Of a stretch of DNA of 64,000 nt, positions 46,038-54,471 are shown one piece after another (the first letter of the stretch is position 1; the number at the start of each line of letters is the position of its first letter). Under the pieces are notes generated by a model that saw nothing but the letters and a program-made list of their open reading frames with translations, was not told the DNA's origin and made no database searches. The DNA is from Streptomyces spinosus (GTDB lineage: Bacteria > Actinomycetota > Actinomycetes > Streptomycetales > Streptomycetaceae). Position numbers and translations under genes: made by a program. The stretch covers positions 62,001-126,000 of the forward strand of contig NZ_JAINRC010000005.1 of the NCBI RefSeq assembly GCF_020400655.1. The letters are read 5' to 3'.

Positions 46038-47162
46038 TCACAGCCAGCCGTTGCGCTTCAGCGTGCGGTGGATGCCGACACACAGCGCGGCCGTGATGCC
46101 CATGATCACCGGGTAGCCGTACTTCCAGTGCAGCTCGGGCATGTACTGGAAGTTCATGCCGTACACCCCGCAGACCATCGTCGGCACGGCGATGATGGCC
46201 GCCCACGCGGTGATCTTGCGCATGTCCTCGTTCTGCGCGACGGAGGCCTGCGCGAGGTTGGCCTGGAGGATGGAGTTCAGCAGTTCGTCGAAGCCCAGCA
46301 CCTGCTCCTGGACCCGGGCGAGGTGGTCGGCGACGTCCCGGAAGTACTTCTGGATGTCCGGGTCGACCAGCCGCATCGGCCGCTCGCTCAGCAGCTGCAT
46401 CGGCCGCAGCAGCGGCGCCACCGCCCGCTTGAACTCCAGCACCTCGCGCTTGAGTTGGTAGATCCGCGCGGAGTCCACACCGCGCGAGACCCCGCCCCGG
46501 CGGCCGGGTGAGAACACCTCGGTCTCCACCTCGTCGATGTCGTCCTGGACGGCGTCGGCGACCGCGATGTAGCCGTCCACGACGTGGTCGGCGATGGCGT
46601 GCAGCACGGCCGAGGGGCCCTTGGCGAGCAGCTCCGGGTCGTCCTGGAGGCGGTGCCGCAGGGCCCGCAGCGAGCCCTGGCCGCCGTGCCGGACGGTGAT
46701 GAAGAAGTCCCGGCCGGTGAAGCACATCACCTCGCCGGTCTCCACGACCTCGCTGTTGGCGGTGAGCCGGTCGTGCTCGACGTAGTGGATGGTCTTGAAG
46801 ACGGTGAACAGCGAGTCGTCGTAGCGCTCCAGCTTCGGCCGCTGGTGGGCCTGCACCGCGTCCTCGACGGCCAGCGGGTGCAGTCCGAACTCGCTCGCGA
46901 TACCGGCGAATTCCGCCTCGGTCGGCTCGTGCAGCCCGATCCAGACGAAGCCGCCGTCGCGGCGCACCAGCCGCATCGCCTCCTGCGGGCTGAGCGGCCC
47001 CGGGCTCTGCACACGGGCGCCGTCGCGGTAGACGGCGCAGTCGACGACGGCCGAGGGCGAGCCGGGGGCGCGGGTGGCGTCGTACGACGTGCTCGTGTCC
47101 TTGCGCAGCGAGACACGGGACGACGGGCGGACCACGGCACGCAGGTCACGGATCATCGACAT
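46038..47162 (-). CDS. corA: CorA-type magnesium/cobalt channel
   Basis: A 374-residue protein with a large cytoplasmic funnel domain and two C-terminal membrane helices. The selectivity motif GMN is at about 335-337 in VCGVYGMNFQYMPELHW. The long stalk helix lies about 245-310. It imports Mg2+ as a pentamer. ATG 47162 has AAGGAG 7 bases upstream. The 458-base upstream region is unusually rich in hairpins. Confidence 0.93.
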   Translation of the reverse strand: MSMIRDLRAVVRPSSRVSLRKDTSTSYDATRAPGSPSAVVDCAVYRDGARVQSPGPLSPQEAMRLVRRDGGFVWIGLHEPTEAEFAGIASEFGLHPLAVEDAVQAHQRPKLERYDDSLFTVFKTIHYVEHDRLTANSEVVETGEVMCFTGRDFFITVRHGGQGSLRALRHRLQDDPELLAKGPSAVLHAIADHVVDGYIAVADAVQDDIDEVETEVFSPGRRGGVSRGVDSARIYQLKREVLEFKRAVAPLLRPMQLLSERPMRLVDPDIQKYFRDVADHLARVQEQVLGFDELLNSILQANLAQASVAQNEDMRKITAWAAIIAVPTMVCGVYGMNFQYMPELHWKYGYPVIMGITAALCVGIHRTLKRNGWL

Positions 47163-47620
47163 GGGCAGGCTCCTTCGCGGGCGGGCAGCGAGGGCACGCG
47201 GCGACGGGTGGAACTACCCGGAATGGGGACGTCCTGAGTGCGTGTGTTTGGCACGTCCACAAAGCGGGGAGCACCGCACCGTCACGGTGGCGACTTCGCT
47301 GCTGACGCAGAACTGATTCAGGTCAGACAGATCAGGCAAAGCGAAACGAAGTGCTCTTCCGAACGACGGAGCGCAAGGGAAGGCGGCGGCCAGCCGGTAA
47401 CTACATCAGCAGCCGGAAGAGCGAGTGGTACTGCACGGTCGACTTCGATCCATGACAGCCCCACCTCCTCCGGCCGGTCCCTCGTAAGGGAGTCCCATCG
47501 GCGTCGGGACCCGACGGCACGCTTCGGCGTGCTGGCCCCGAACCACCGGCTCAGAGTACCAGCCGCCCGTACTGTCAAGGCGCCGCTTTGCCCGCTGCTG
47601 ACGAGTTCTATGCTCGGCGC
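47163..47620. promoter_or_regulatory. 458-base corA/SUFU divergent region with hairpin cluster
   Basis: Three consecutive self-complementary segments are visible: TCCCTCGTAAGGGA (47478-47491), GTCGGGACCCGAC (47503-47515) and GCACGCTTCGGCGTGC (47517-47532, a UUCG tetraloop on the plus strand). On the minus strand these lie in the probable long 5' leader of corA, followed by a short reading frame. TTGACA is at 47578-47573. The rest shows no gene. The leader does not match the M-box riboswitch consensus as I remember it. Confidence 0.45.
47406..47453 (-). CDS. Possible 15-residue leader peptide upstream of corA
   Basis: ATG at 47453 lies 9 bases after GGAGGTG and opens MDRSRPCSTTRSSGC then TGA. 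It ends 243 bases before corA and follows the hairpin cluster. Leader peptides control Mg2+ transporters in other bacteria (mgtL, for example); a similar role here is speculative. The strong ribosome-binding site is the only support. Confidence 0.3.
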   Translation of the reverse strand: MDRSRPCSTTRSSGC

Positions 47621-48205
47621 ATGGCTGATGTTCTTCCTCTGGTCGAGGCCCGGTTGACCACCGCGCTGGGCGAGCCGGACGCCCGCGCCGCGGTCACCTT
47701 CCTCGGCACGGACCGCATCGAGGTGCTCCGCTTCCAGGAGGGGGACGTCGTCCGTTACGCCACCCTCGGCATGTCCCTGCACCCCATGGCGGACCCCACG
47801 GCGGTGCTCGCCGACCCGGTCAAGGGCCCCCGCGCCGAACTGGTCCTGTCGGTCCGCGCGGGCCTCGCCGACACCGACAAGGTGCTCCGCCCGCTCGCCG
47901 TGCTCGCCGCGACTCCCCAGGTGGAGGGGCTGGTGGTGACCCCGGGTGCCTCGCTGGACGTCGGTGAGCCGCTGTGGCCGGGCGCCCCCTTCACCTCCGT
48001 GCTGGTGGGCGAGCCCGGCGGGCTGGTGGAGGACCTGGAGCTGGACGCCCCGATGGACCCGGTGCGGTTCCTGCCGCTGCTGCCGATGACCCCGAACGAG
48101 GCCGCCTGGAAACGGGTGCACGGTGCCCAGGCCCTCCAGGAGCGCTGGCTCGGACACGGGACGGACCTGCGGGACCCCGCCCGCGGATCCGTCCCGCTGG
48201 GCTGA
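47621..48205 (+). CDS. Suppressor-of-fused (SUFU) domain protein
   Basis: A 194-residue soluble protein. VVRYATLGMS, RAELVLSVRAG and the closing FLPLLPMTPNEAAWKRVHGAQAL match bacterial SUFU-domain proteins, which are often linked to toxin immunity or are orphan. No toxin gene is adjacent. TATGCT ends 6 bases before ATG 47621 and there is no ribosome-binding site, so the mRNA is probably leaderless. Confidence 0.85.
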   Translation: MADVLPLVEARLTTALGEPDARAAVTFLGTDRIEVLRFQEGDVVRYATLGMSLHPMADPTAVLADPVKGPRAELVLSVRAGLADTDKVLRPLAVLAATPQVEGLVVTPGASLDVGEPLWPGAPFTSVLVGEPGGLVEDLELDAPMDPVRFLPLLPMTPNEAAWKRVHGAQALQERWLGHGTDLRDPARGSVPLG

Positions 48206-48255
48206 ACCGGCACCGCCGTGCGTGACGGATCTCACCAACACAAGGCCGGATCCGG

Positions 48256-49479
48256 TCAGTTGGCGAAGACACCGACCCCGTCCTCGGTCGCGTGCTTCGG
48301 TTCCAGCTCCTCCGCCTCGTGCGTGAGGGCCGCGCGCCGGACGACGACCACGAGGGCGCCCAGCACCGCCGTGACGGCCGCGACCACGAACGGGACGTGG
48401 ATGTCGGTCCACTCCTCGATCTTCGGCGCGAAGTAGGGCGCCGCGGCGGCGGCGAACCAGCGGACGAAGTTGTAGCCCGCGCTCGCCACCGGGCGCGGCG
48501 CGTCCGACACCCCGAGGGCCAGTTCGGTGTAGACCGTGTTGTTCACGCCGATGAAGGCACCGGACAGGATCGTGCAGACGACGGCCGCGGTGTGGCCGCC
48601 GTAGCCGAGCACGAGGACGTCCGCCGCGAGCAGCACCAGCGAGCCGCCGAGCACCTTGAGTGAGCCGAACCGGGCCTGCATGCGCGGGGCGACGATCACC
48701 GAGAAGACGGCGAGCAGCACACCCCAGGCGAAGAAGACCGCGCCCGAGCGGTACGGCGTCATGTTCAGCACGAACGGCGTGAAGGCCAGCACCGTGAAGA
48801 ACGTGTAGTTGTAGAAGAACGCCGAGACCGCCGCCGAGGCCAGGCCGCCGTGGCCGAGCGCCCTGAGGGGGTCGAGGACCGAGGTCTTCCGGGCCGGCTT
48901 CGGCTGCTCCTTCAACAACGCCGTGATGCACAGGAAGCCGATCGCCATCAGTGTGGCCGTGCCGAAGAACGGGTAGCGCCAGCTCATGTTGCCGAGGACC
49001 GCGCCGAGCAGCGGGCCGCAGGCCATGCCGAGGCCGAGCGCGGACTCGTAGAGCAGGATCGCGGCCGCGCTGCCCCCGGCCGCCGCGCCGACGATCACCG
49101 CGAGGGCGGTCGAGACGAAGAGGGCGTTGCCGAGCCCCCAGCCCGCCCGGAACCCGACGAGCTGGCCGACGGAGCCGGAGGTGCCGGCCAGGCCGGCGAA
49201 GACGACCACGAAGGCGAGGCCCAGCAGCAGGGTCTTGCGGCCGCCGATGCGGCTGGAGACGAAGCCGGTCAGCAGCATCGCGACGGCGGTGATCAGGAAG
49301 TACGAGGTGAAGAGCAGGGACACCTGGCTGGCGGTGGCGTGCAGGCCCTGCGCGATCGAGGGCAGGATCGGGTCGACGAGACCGATGCCCATGAAGGCGA
49401 CGACGGAGGCGCCGGCCGTGGCCCAGACCGCCTTGGGCTGTCGCAGGATGCCGCCGGCTCCCGCGTCGAGGGGGTCCAT
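48256..49479 (-). CDS. MFS transporter (drug-efflux type)
   Basis: A 407-residue 12-helix major facilitator. The segment GIGLVDPILPSIAQGL in helix 1 and GFVSSRIGGRKTLLLG (motif A) between helices 2 and 3 mark the DHA1 efflux group; GLGMACGPLLGAVLG is motif C in helix 5. ATG 49479 has a GGGAG site upstream. The 70-base AT-rich stretch before it could hold an operator, but no regulator gene is adjacent. The substrate is unknown. Confidence 0.9.
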   Translation of the reverse strand: MDPLDAGAGGILRQPKAVWATAGASVVAFMGIGLVDPILPSIAQGLHATASQVSLLFTSYFLITAVAMLLTGFVSSRIGGRKTLLLGLAFVVVFAGLAGTSGSVGQLVGFRAGWGLGNALFVSTALAVIVGAAAGGSAAAILLYESALGLGMACGPLLGAVLGNMSWRYPFFGTATLMAIGFLCITALLKEQPKPARKTSVLDPLRALGHGGLASAAVSAFFYNYTFFTVLAFTPFVLNMTPYRSGAVFFAWGVLLAVFSVIVAPRMQARFGSLKVLGGSLVLLAADVLVLGYGGHTAAVVCTILSGAFIGVNNTVYTELALGVSDAPRPVASAGYNFVRWFAAAAAPYFAPKIEEWTDIHVPFVVAAVTAVLGALVVVVRRAALTHEAEELEPKHATEDGVGVFAN

Positions 49480-49499
49480 GTGCTTCTCCCGTCCTCACG

Positions 49500-49562
49500 T
49501 AGATAGTTGGGTTATGCACATAGTAAGTTAGGTCTGCTAATTAATGCAAGGTGCATCTATCG
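49500..49562 (-). promoter_or_regulatory. AT-rich upstream region of the MFS gene with split inverted repeat
   Basis: GATAG and ATGCAC on the left (49501-49520) face GTGCATCTATC on the right (about 49551-49561), the left half having a 7-base insertion. The region is the most AT-rich in its neighbourhood. It looks like a promoter with an operator for a MarR- or TetR-type regulator; this is inferred. Confidence 0.4.
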
Positions 49563-49649
49563 CGCCGGGCGGGGCATCGGGAGGGCTCTTCGGTCCGGAC
49601 GGGTGATCGTCCTTGACGTGGGCGGGCAGGGGTAGGACCGTGGAGCCCT

Positions 49650-50291
49650 ATGAGGGGCGAACCCAGTTGCCCGAGGTGCGGTGGCCGGGTCAGGGCTCCC
49701 GGACTCTTCGCCGACGCGTGGCAGTGCGACGTGCACGGCACGGTGTATCCGCTGCAGCCCGTGATCCCGCCCAGCGTCGAGGCGCTCAACGTCGTCGTGC
49801 ACCGCACGCAGGTGCCGGTGTGGATGCCGTGGCCGCTGCCGGTCGGCTGGCTGTTCACGGGTGTGGCGTACGCCGGCGACGACCGCAGCGGCGGCCGGGC
49901 GACCGCGGTGGCCTGCTCCGGTCCCGGACCGCTCGGCGGGCCGGGCGAGCTGATCCTGATCGCCGAGGAGCTGGGCGTCGGCCTGGGCGCGCACTACGCG
50001 GGCATCGACGGCCCGGACCCGGGGTCGTACATGAACGTGGAGAAGCCACCGGAGGCCAAGGTGCTGGCCGCCGGCCGCCCCACCCCGCTCTGGCACGTCT
50101 ACCGCACCCCGGACGACCGTGCCGTCTTCGCCGGCGAGGCGCTGGGGATGTGGCTGTGGGCGGTCATGTGGCCCGAGCAGTCCGGTCTGCTCATGTACGA
50201 CGAGCTGGTGCTGACCGACCTGCGGGAGGCGGGGGCGGAGCTGGACCTGGTGCCCTGCGGGGCGTTGTCGCCGCGCTTGCTCCAGCCGTAG
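49650..50291 (+). CDS. DUF6758 family protein with N-terminal zinc ribbon
   Basis: A 213-residue soluble protein. It starts MRGEPSCPRCGGRVRAPG, with C7-x2-C10 and C26-x2-H29 (WQCDVHG) forming a likely zinc knuckle. The rest, with VWMPWPLPVGWLFTGVAYAGDDR, is conserved in Streptomyces as I recall. GGAG lies 4 bases before ATG. Function is unknown. It precedes the PHP and MarC genes in the same direction. Confidence 0.8.
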   Translation: MRGEPSCPRCGGRVRAPGLFADAWQCDVHGTVYPLQPVIPPSVEALNVVVHRTQVPVWMPWPLPVGWLFTGVAYAGDDRSGGRATAVACSGPGPLGGPGELILIAEELGVGLGAHYAGIDGPDPGSYMNVEKPPEAKVLAAGRPTPLWHVYRTPDDRAVFAGEALGMWLWAVMWPEQSGLLMYDELVLTDLREAGAELDLVPCGALSPRLLQP

Positions 50292-50332
50292 CGCCCAGGG
50301 AGGGGGGTGCCGGGTTCCGCGGGCGCGCTGCT

Positions 50333-50374
50333 GCGGGTGCGCCGCGGCCTGTCGCGCCGTTCCCCGCGCCCCTG
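50333..50374. repeat. Copy 1 of a degenerate Streptomyces intergenic repeat
   Basis: GCGGGTGCGCCGCGGCCTG, then TCGCGCCGTTCCCCGCGCCCCT. A related copy lies at 58576-58616. The pattern is a common intergenic sequence in Streptomyces chromosomes, recalled from memory. Confidence 0.5.
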
Positions 50375-50479
50375 AGGCCGCGGTAGGGGGTGCGCAGTGG
50401 TTTCGGGTGTGACAGACGGAGTCGAAAACACCGTTATCCTTGGGTGTCCCCTTGCTTCCGCCGGTGTTCTGGAGTTGTC

Positions 50480-51337
50480 GTGCGCATTGACCTGCACTGT
50501 CACTCCACGGCTTCCGACGGTACGGACAGCCCCGCCGAGCTGGTGCGGAACGCCGCCGCCGCCGGCCTGGACGTCGTCGCGCTGACCGATCACGACACCA
50601 CGCGGGGGTACGGCGAGGCGATCGGCGCGCTGCCCGAGGGGCTGACGCTGGTCACCGGGGCCGAGCTGTCCTGCCGGGTCGACGGCGTCTCGATGCACCT
50701 GCTGGCCTACCTCTTCGACCCCGAGGAGCCCGCCCTGCTCGCCGAGCGCGAGCTGGTCCGGGACGACCGGGTGCCGCGGGCCAAGGGCATGGTCGCCAAG
50801 CTGAACGCGCTGGGCGTGCCGGTCACCTGGGAGCAGGTCGAGCGGATCGCCGCCGGAGGGTCGGTGGGGCGCCCGCACGTCGCCTCCGCGCTGGTCGAGC
50901 TGGGTGTCGTACCGACAGTGGGCGACGCGTTCACCGAGGAGTGGCTGGCCGACGGCGGACGGGCCTTCGTGGAGAAGCACGAGACCGACCCCTTCGAGGC
51001 GATCCGGCTGGTCAAGGCCGCGGGCGGGGTCAGCGTGTTCGCTCACCCGGCCGCCGCCAAGCGCGGCCGTACCGTGCCGGAGTCCCGGATCGCGGAGATG
51101 GCCGAGGCCGGCCTGGACGGCATCGAGGTCGACCACATGGACCACGACGCCGACGCCCGGGACCGCCTGCGGGGCCTGGCGAAGGAGCTGGGGCTGCTGG
51201 TCACGGGGTCCTCGGACTATCACGGCAGCCGCAAGACCGTGGCGCTCGGCGCCTTCACGACCGACCCCGAGGTGTACGGGGAGATCACCCGGCGGGCGAC
51301 GGGCGCGTTCCCGGTGCCGGGGACCGGCGGAGCCTGA
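50480..51337 (+). CDS. PHP-domain phosphoesterase
   Basis: A 285-residue metal-dependent phosphoesterase. It starts RIDLHCHSTASDGTDSP with the metal-binding HxH, and has LTDHDT, GAELSC, VFAHPA and SSDYHGS, the full set of PHP ligands, as in the 3',5'-nucleoside bisphosphate phosphatase / RNase AM group (YciV). GTG 50480 has GGAG 5 bases upstream. TATCCT near 50436 may be the -10 of its own promoter. The substrate is inferred. Confidence 0.88.
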   Translation: MRIDLHCHSTASDGTDSPAELVRNAAAAGLDVVALTDHDTTRGYGEAIGALPEGLTLVTGAELSCRVDGVSMHLLAYLFDPEEPALLAERELVRDDRVPRAKGMVAKLNALGVPVTWEQVERIAAGGSVGRPHVASALVELGVVPTVGDAFTEEWLADGGRAFVEKHETDPFEAIRLVKAAGGVSVFAHPAAAKRGRTVPESRIAEMAEAGLDGIEVDHMDHDADARDRLRGLAKELGLLVTGSSDYHGSRKTVALGAFTTDPEVYGEITRRATGAFPVPGTGGA

Positions 51338-51356
51338 GGCCCCGGGCCCGGCCCGC

Positions 51357-51448
51357 CGTACCGCTTCACATCCGCGCTTCGTACTGCTTCACACCCGCGC
51401 TCCGTACCGCCTCATGCCCGCGGTCCGGACCGCCTCACGCCCGTAGTT
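51357..51448. repeat. Four 23-base imperfect tandem repeats upstream of marC
   Basis: Units start at 51357, 51380, 51403 and 51426, with consensus CGTACCGCYTCAC followed by RYCCCGCGCTY. The period of 23 is not a multiple of 3 and the repeats lie between the PHP stop codon and the marC start, so they are non-coding. Confidence 0.75.
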
Positions 51449-51477
51449 CCTCTTCCCGCAAGGCCTGTACCTTCCCC

Positions 51478-52083
51478 ATGTTCGACATCGCCGTCTTCGG
51501 CTCGCTGTTCCTGACCCTCTTCGTCATCATGGATCCCCCTGGGATCACCCCGATCTTCCTCGCCCTGACCGCCGGGCGGCCGGCCAAGGTGCAGCGGAGG
51601 ATGGCCTTCCAGGCCGTCTGCGTGGCGGGCGGGGTCATCGCCGTCTTCGGCGTCCTCGGCCACCAGATCCTGGACTACCTGCATGTGTCCGTGCCCGCCC
51701 TGATGATCGCGGGCGGGCTGCTGCTCCTGCTGATCGCGCTGGACCTGCTGACGGGCAAGAACGACGAGCCCCAGCAGACCAAGGACGTCAACGTGGCGCT
51801 CGTACCGCTGGGCATGCCGCTGCTGGCGGGGCCCGGTGCGATCGTGTCCGTCATCCTGGCCGTGCAGAAGGCCGACAGCGTGTCGTCACAGCTCTCGGTG
51901 TGGTCCGCGATCCTCGCGATCCACGTGGTGCTGTGGCTGGTGATGCGCTACTCGCTGCTGATCATCCGGGTCATCAAGGACGGCGGTGTCGTCCTGGTGA
52001 CGCGGCTCGCGGGCATGATGCTCTCCGCGATCGCCGTGCAGCAGATCATCAACGGGGTCACTCAGGTGATCCGGGGGAACTGA
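51478..52083 (+). CDS. marC: MarC family membrane protein
   Basis: A 201-residue protein with six membrane helices. FVIMDPPGITPIFLALT in helix 1 and LVPLGMPLLAGPGAIVSVIL mark the MarC/SNARE-associated family (UPF0056). The name is historical; the E. coli protein is not proven to confer resistance, and the substrate is unknown. No good ribosome-binding site precedes ATG 51478; a 23-base tandem repeat ends 30 bases upstream. A small GAGCCG-TCGG-CGGCTC hairpin overlaps the stop codon. Confidence 0.9.
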   Translation: MFDIAVFGSLFLTLFVIMDPPGITPIFLALTAGRPAKVQRRMAFQAVCVAGGVIAVFGVLGHQILDYLHVSVPALMIAGGLLLLLIALDLLTGKNDEPQQTKDVNVALVPLGMPLLAGPGAIVSVILAVQKADSVSSQLSVWSAILAIHVVLWLVMRYSLLIIRVIKDGGVVLVTRLAGMMLSAIAVQQIINGVTQVIRGN

Positions 52084-52156
52084 GCCGTCGGCGGCTCGGC
52101 TCCCCCGGAAAGCTTGAGTGACGGACGGGCCCGTACCCGGGGCGCCCGTGTGCGGG

Positions 52157-52309
52157 TTACGAGGCCGGGGTCTCGGCCGGGCGGATCCACAGGCGCTGCC
52201 CTACGGCGGCGGCCTGCTGAACGATCCGGTTGACGGAGGCGGCGTCCACGACGGTGCTGTCCACGGCGGTGCCGTCGACCTCGTCGAGTCGCATGATCTC
52301 GAAGCGCAT
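52157..52309 (-). CDS. 50-residue conserved small protein
   Basis: A short gene easily missed by a length cut-off. It starts MRFEIMRLDEVDGTAVDSTV and ends RLWIRPAETPAS before TAA. The ribosome-binding site GGGAGAAG lies 4 bases upstream. I recall near-identical small proteins in other Streptomyces but no function. The upstream region has AT-rich DNA with a GAAAATTTTC palindrome and a TTACC/GGTAA operator-like site, suggesting regulated expression. It converges with marC. Confidence 0.75.
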   Translation of the reverse strand: MRFEIMRLDEVDGTAVDSTVVDAASVNRIVQQAAAVGQRLWIRPAETPAS

Positions 52310-52425
52310 GGCTTCTCCCTTCGTCTGGTCATCCTCCTGCGGAGAACTACTTCGTGTGACCTCTGGTGTATCCAGCGTCGTACGTAGTCAACGCCCCGCT
52401 TGTTACGAACATTCCCTACGCTAAA

Positions 52426-52435
52426 GAAAATTTTC
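52426..52435. promoter_or_regulatory. GAAAATTTTC perfect palindrome
   Basis: A 10-base AT-rich perfect palindrome about 117 bases upstream of the 50-residue gene, flanked by TTCGAA. It may be a protein-binding site or an UP-like element. Confidence 0.35.
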
Positions 52436-52445
52436 GAACAACTAA

Positions 52446-52459
52446 TTACCGACCGGTAA
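52446..52459. promoter_or_regulatory. TTACCGACCGGTAA operator-like palindrome
   Basis: Arms TTACC and GGTAA with a 4-base centre, the form of many TetR-family operators. It is shared by the divergent 50-residue gene and the NYN gene (77 bases upstream of the latter). No TetR gene is adjacent; the one in the window is at 59432-60073. Confidence 0.45.
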
Positions 52460-52535
52460 GCGACATGGGCGGAGACGGGCGGGACCCACCGGGACCGGTT
52501 GTGTCCGCAGTGTGACCACCGGGACAATGGAGGCG

Positions 52536-53432
52536 ATGAACGACGACCTGGCCGGCCTCGGTGCCCGTATCGACCGCACGAACGAGCTGCTGGAACGCAT
52601 GCTCGCCGAGGTGGCCAAGACGCCCTCGACCCATGCGATCTTCGTCGACGCGGGCTACCTGTACGCGGCCGTCGGCCGGCTGGTCGCCGGGACCGAGGAC
52701 CGCCGCGCCTTCGACCTGGACGCCGAGGGCCTGATCGACGCCCTCATCGACAAGGCGCGCACCATCTTCGCGGACAGCCGGCTGCTGCGCGTCTACTGGT
52801 ACGACGGCGCCCGGCGCCGCATCCACACCGCGGAGCAGCAGGTCATCGCCGAACTGCCCGACGTCAAGGTCCGCCTCGGCAACCTCAACGCCAACAACCA
52901 GCAGAAGGGCGTCGACTCGCTGATCCGGACCGACCTGGAGTCACTGGCGCGGCACCGCGCGATCAGCGACGCCGCCCTCCTCGGCGGCGACGAGGACCTG
53001 GTCTCGGCGGTCGAGGCGGCCCAGGGCTACGGCGCCCGCGTCCACCTCTGGGGCATCGAGGCGCCCGAAGGCCGCAACCAGGCCGAGCCGTTGCTCTGGG
53101 AGGTCGACAGCCAGCGCACCTTCGACCTGCAGTTCTTCAAGCCGTACGTCTCCCGGCGCACGGCCGCCGCGTTCGAGCCCGCCGGCGGGGCCCGCCCCAG
53201 CCGCGAGGACGTCCGGTTCGTCGGCGCCCAGATCGCGGCACGATGGCTCGCCTCCCGGGGCCGCGACGCGATGGTCGAGCTGTTCCCCGGCCACCCGTAT
53301 CTGCCCGGCTCCGTCGACCAGGACCTGCTGGTCGAGGCCGAGGAACTGCTCCAGTACTCCCTGCGCGGCCAGGCGGACCTGCGACGGGCGCTCAGGGACG
53401 GGTTCTGGGACCATCTGCAGTCGCAGTACTAG
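52536..53432 (+). CDS. NYN-domain (PIN-like ribonuclease) protein
   Basis: A 298-residue protein. After a helical start it has HAIFVDAGYLYAA, RVYWYDGARRR, the strongly conserved GVDSLIRTDLESLA, and DAALLGGDEDLV, the acidic residues of the NYN/PIN nuclease fold (LabA/DUF88). It probably cleaves RNA. ATG 52536 is chosen because GACAAT ends 7 bases before it (leaderless type); ATG 52527 and GTG 52512 are alternatives. Its stop codon overlaps the end of the convergent hydrolase gene. Confidence 0.85.
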   Translation: MNDDLAGLGARIDRTNELLERMLAEVAKTPSTHAIFVDAGYLYAAVGRLVAGTEDRRAFDLDAEGLIDALIDKARTIFADSRLLRVYWYDGARRRIHTAEQQVIAELPDVKVRLGNLNANNQQKGVDSLIRTDLESLARHRAISDAALLGGDEDLVSAVEAAQGYGARVHLWGIEAPEGRNQAEPLLWEVDSQRTFDLQFFKPYVSRRTAAAFEPAGGARPSREDVRFVGAQIAARWLASRGRDAMVELFPGHPYLPGSVDQDLLVEAEELLQYSLRGQADLRRALRDGFWDHLQSQY

Positions 53433-54352
53433 GCCCTGTCGTCCGCGGGACCTGGACGTTCCTCCTGCCGTACGGGGCCCGGTGCGGCGCCGTCCCAGAA
53501 GTCGGCGAGCGCGCGGGCCGTGTCCAGCGGGCGGTCGGTGTTGGGGGAGTGCTCGGCGCCCCCGACCACCGTCCGGCGCGCCTCCAGCCGCACCGCCATG
53601 TCGTCGAGCAGCGGCAGCGGCCAGGTGTCGTCCCGCGCACCCGACAGCACGTGGAACGGCAGCGGTACGGCCGCCAGTTCGGCGACCCGGTCCGGCTCCG
53701 TGCACAACTGGCGGCCGGTGGCGAGGAGTTGCGCCGGCTTGGTGCCCAGCCAGCGGCGCCGCAGGTCGGCCCGGTCGTCCAGGCCCGCGTCGAGCGCCGG
53801 GGTCTGCGTCTCCTCCGGCGGCTCCATCGCCTGGATGGTCTCCCACACCTCCGCCATGCTCAGCACCGCGAGCGCGTCCCGGAGCAGCTTCACGCGCTCC
53901 TGCTGGTGCGGGGAGATCTGTGCCGGGCCCGAGGCCATCAGGGTGAACGACAGGAAGGGTGTGTGATCGAGCAGGACGGCCGCGCGCGCGATCTGGCCGC
54001 CGAGGGAGTGGCCCAGCAGATGCACCGGGCCGCCGATCGCCTCCGCCTGCGCGAGCACGTCCCGCGCCAACTCCTCCTGCGCGTAGGCGGCCTCGTCCGT
54101 CGCCGGTCCGTCCGACTCGAACTGTCCCCGCCCGTCCACGGCGACGGTCCGGTATCCGCGCTCGGCGAGCGGCACGTGCAGCGGGTTGAAGTCCTCCTTG
54201 CTGCCGGTGAACCCCGGCAACAGCAGCGCGACGCCCTTCGGCTCGACACCGACGGCCACGGGCGCGTCGACCACGGCGAACTCACCGCGCGCCGTCCGAA
54301 GGCGGTACGCGCGGGCACCGGGGGGCGGGACGAAGGTGGGGGGCCTGCTCAT
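53429..54352 (-). CDS. Alpha/beta-fold hydrolase
   Basis: A 307-residue hydrolase. The nucleophile Ser lies in LLGHSLGGQIA (about residue 118), the oxyanion region is LLPGFTGSKEDF, and the His is in GGAEHSPNTD near residue 276, with an acid in SGARDDTWPL. No signal peptide is present. TAACCT ends 6 bases before ATG 54352 and no ribosome-binding site is seen, so it is probably leaderless. The substrate is unknown. Confidence 0.88.
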   Translation of the reverse strand: MSRPPTFVPPPGARAYRLRTARGEFAVVDAPVAVGVEPKGVALLLPGFTGSKEDFNPLHVPLAERGYRTVAVDGRGQFESDGPATDEAAYAQEELARDVLAQAEAIGGPVHLLGHSLGGQIARAAVLLDHTPFLSFTLMASGPAQISPHQQERVKLLRDALAVLSMAEVWETIQAMEPPEETQTPALDAGLDDRADLRRRWLGTKPAQLLATGRQLCTEPDRVAELAAVPLPFHVLSGARDDTWPLPLLDDMAVRLEARRTVVGGAEHSPNTDRPLDTARALADFWDGAAPGPVRQEERPGPADDRA

Positions 54353-54471
54353 GGGGAGAGGTTATCGGCAGGGGGCGGGGCCGGCTGACCGGGAGCGGGC
54401 GGGCGGGGGAGGACGGCGCGGGGCGCGGAGCGGCCGAAGCACGGGGTGGCGCCGGGTCCCTCCGGAAACGC

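Noticed and set aside
47163..47600. M-box magnesium riboswitch upstream of corA
   Set aside because: The conserved core as I remember it was not found on the minus strand; only unrelated hairpins are visible.
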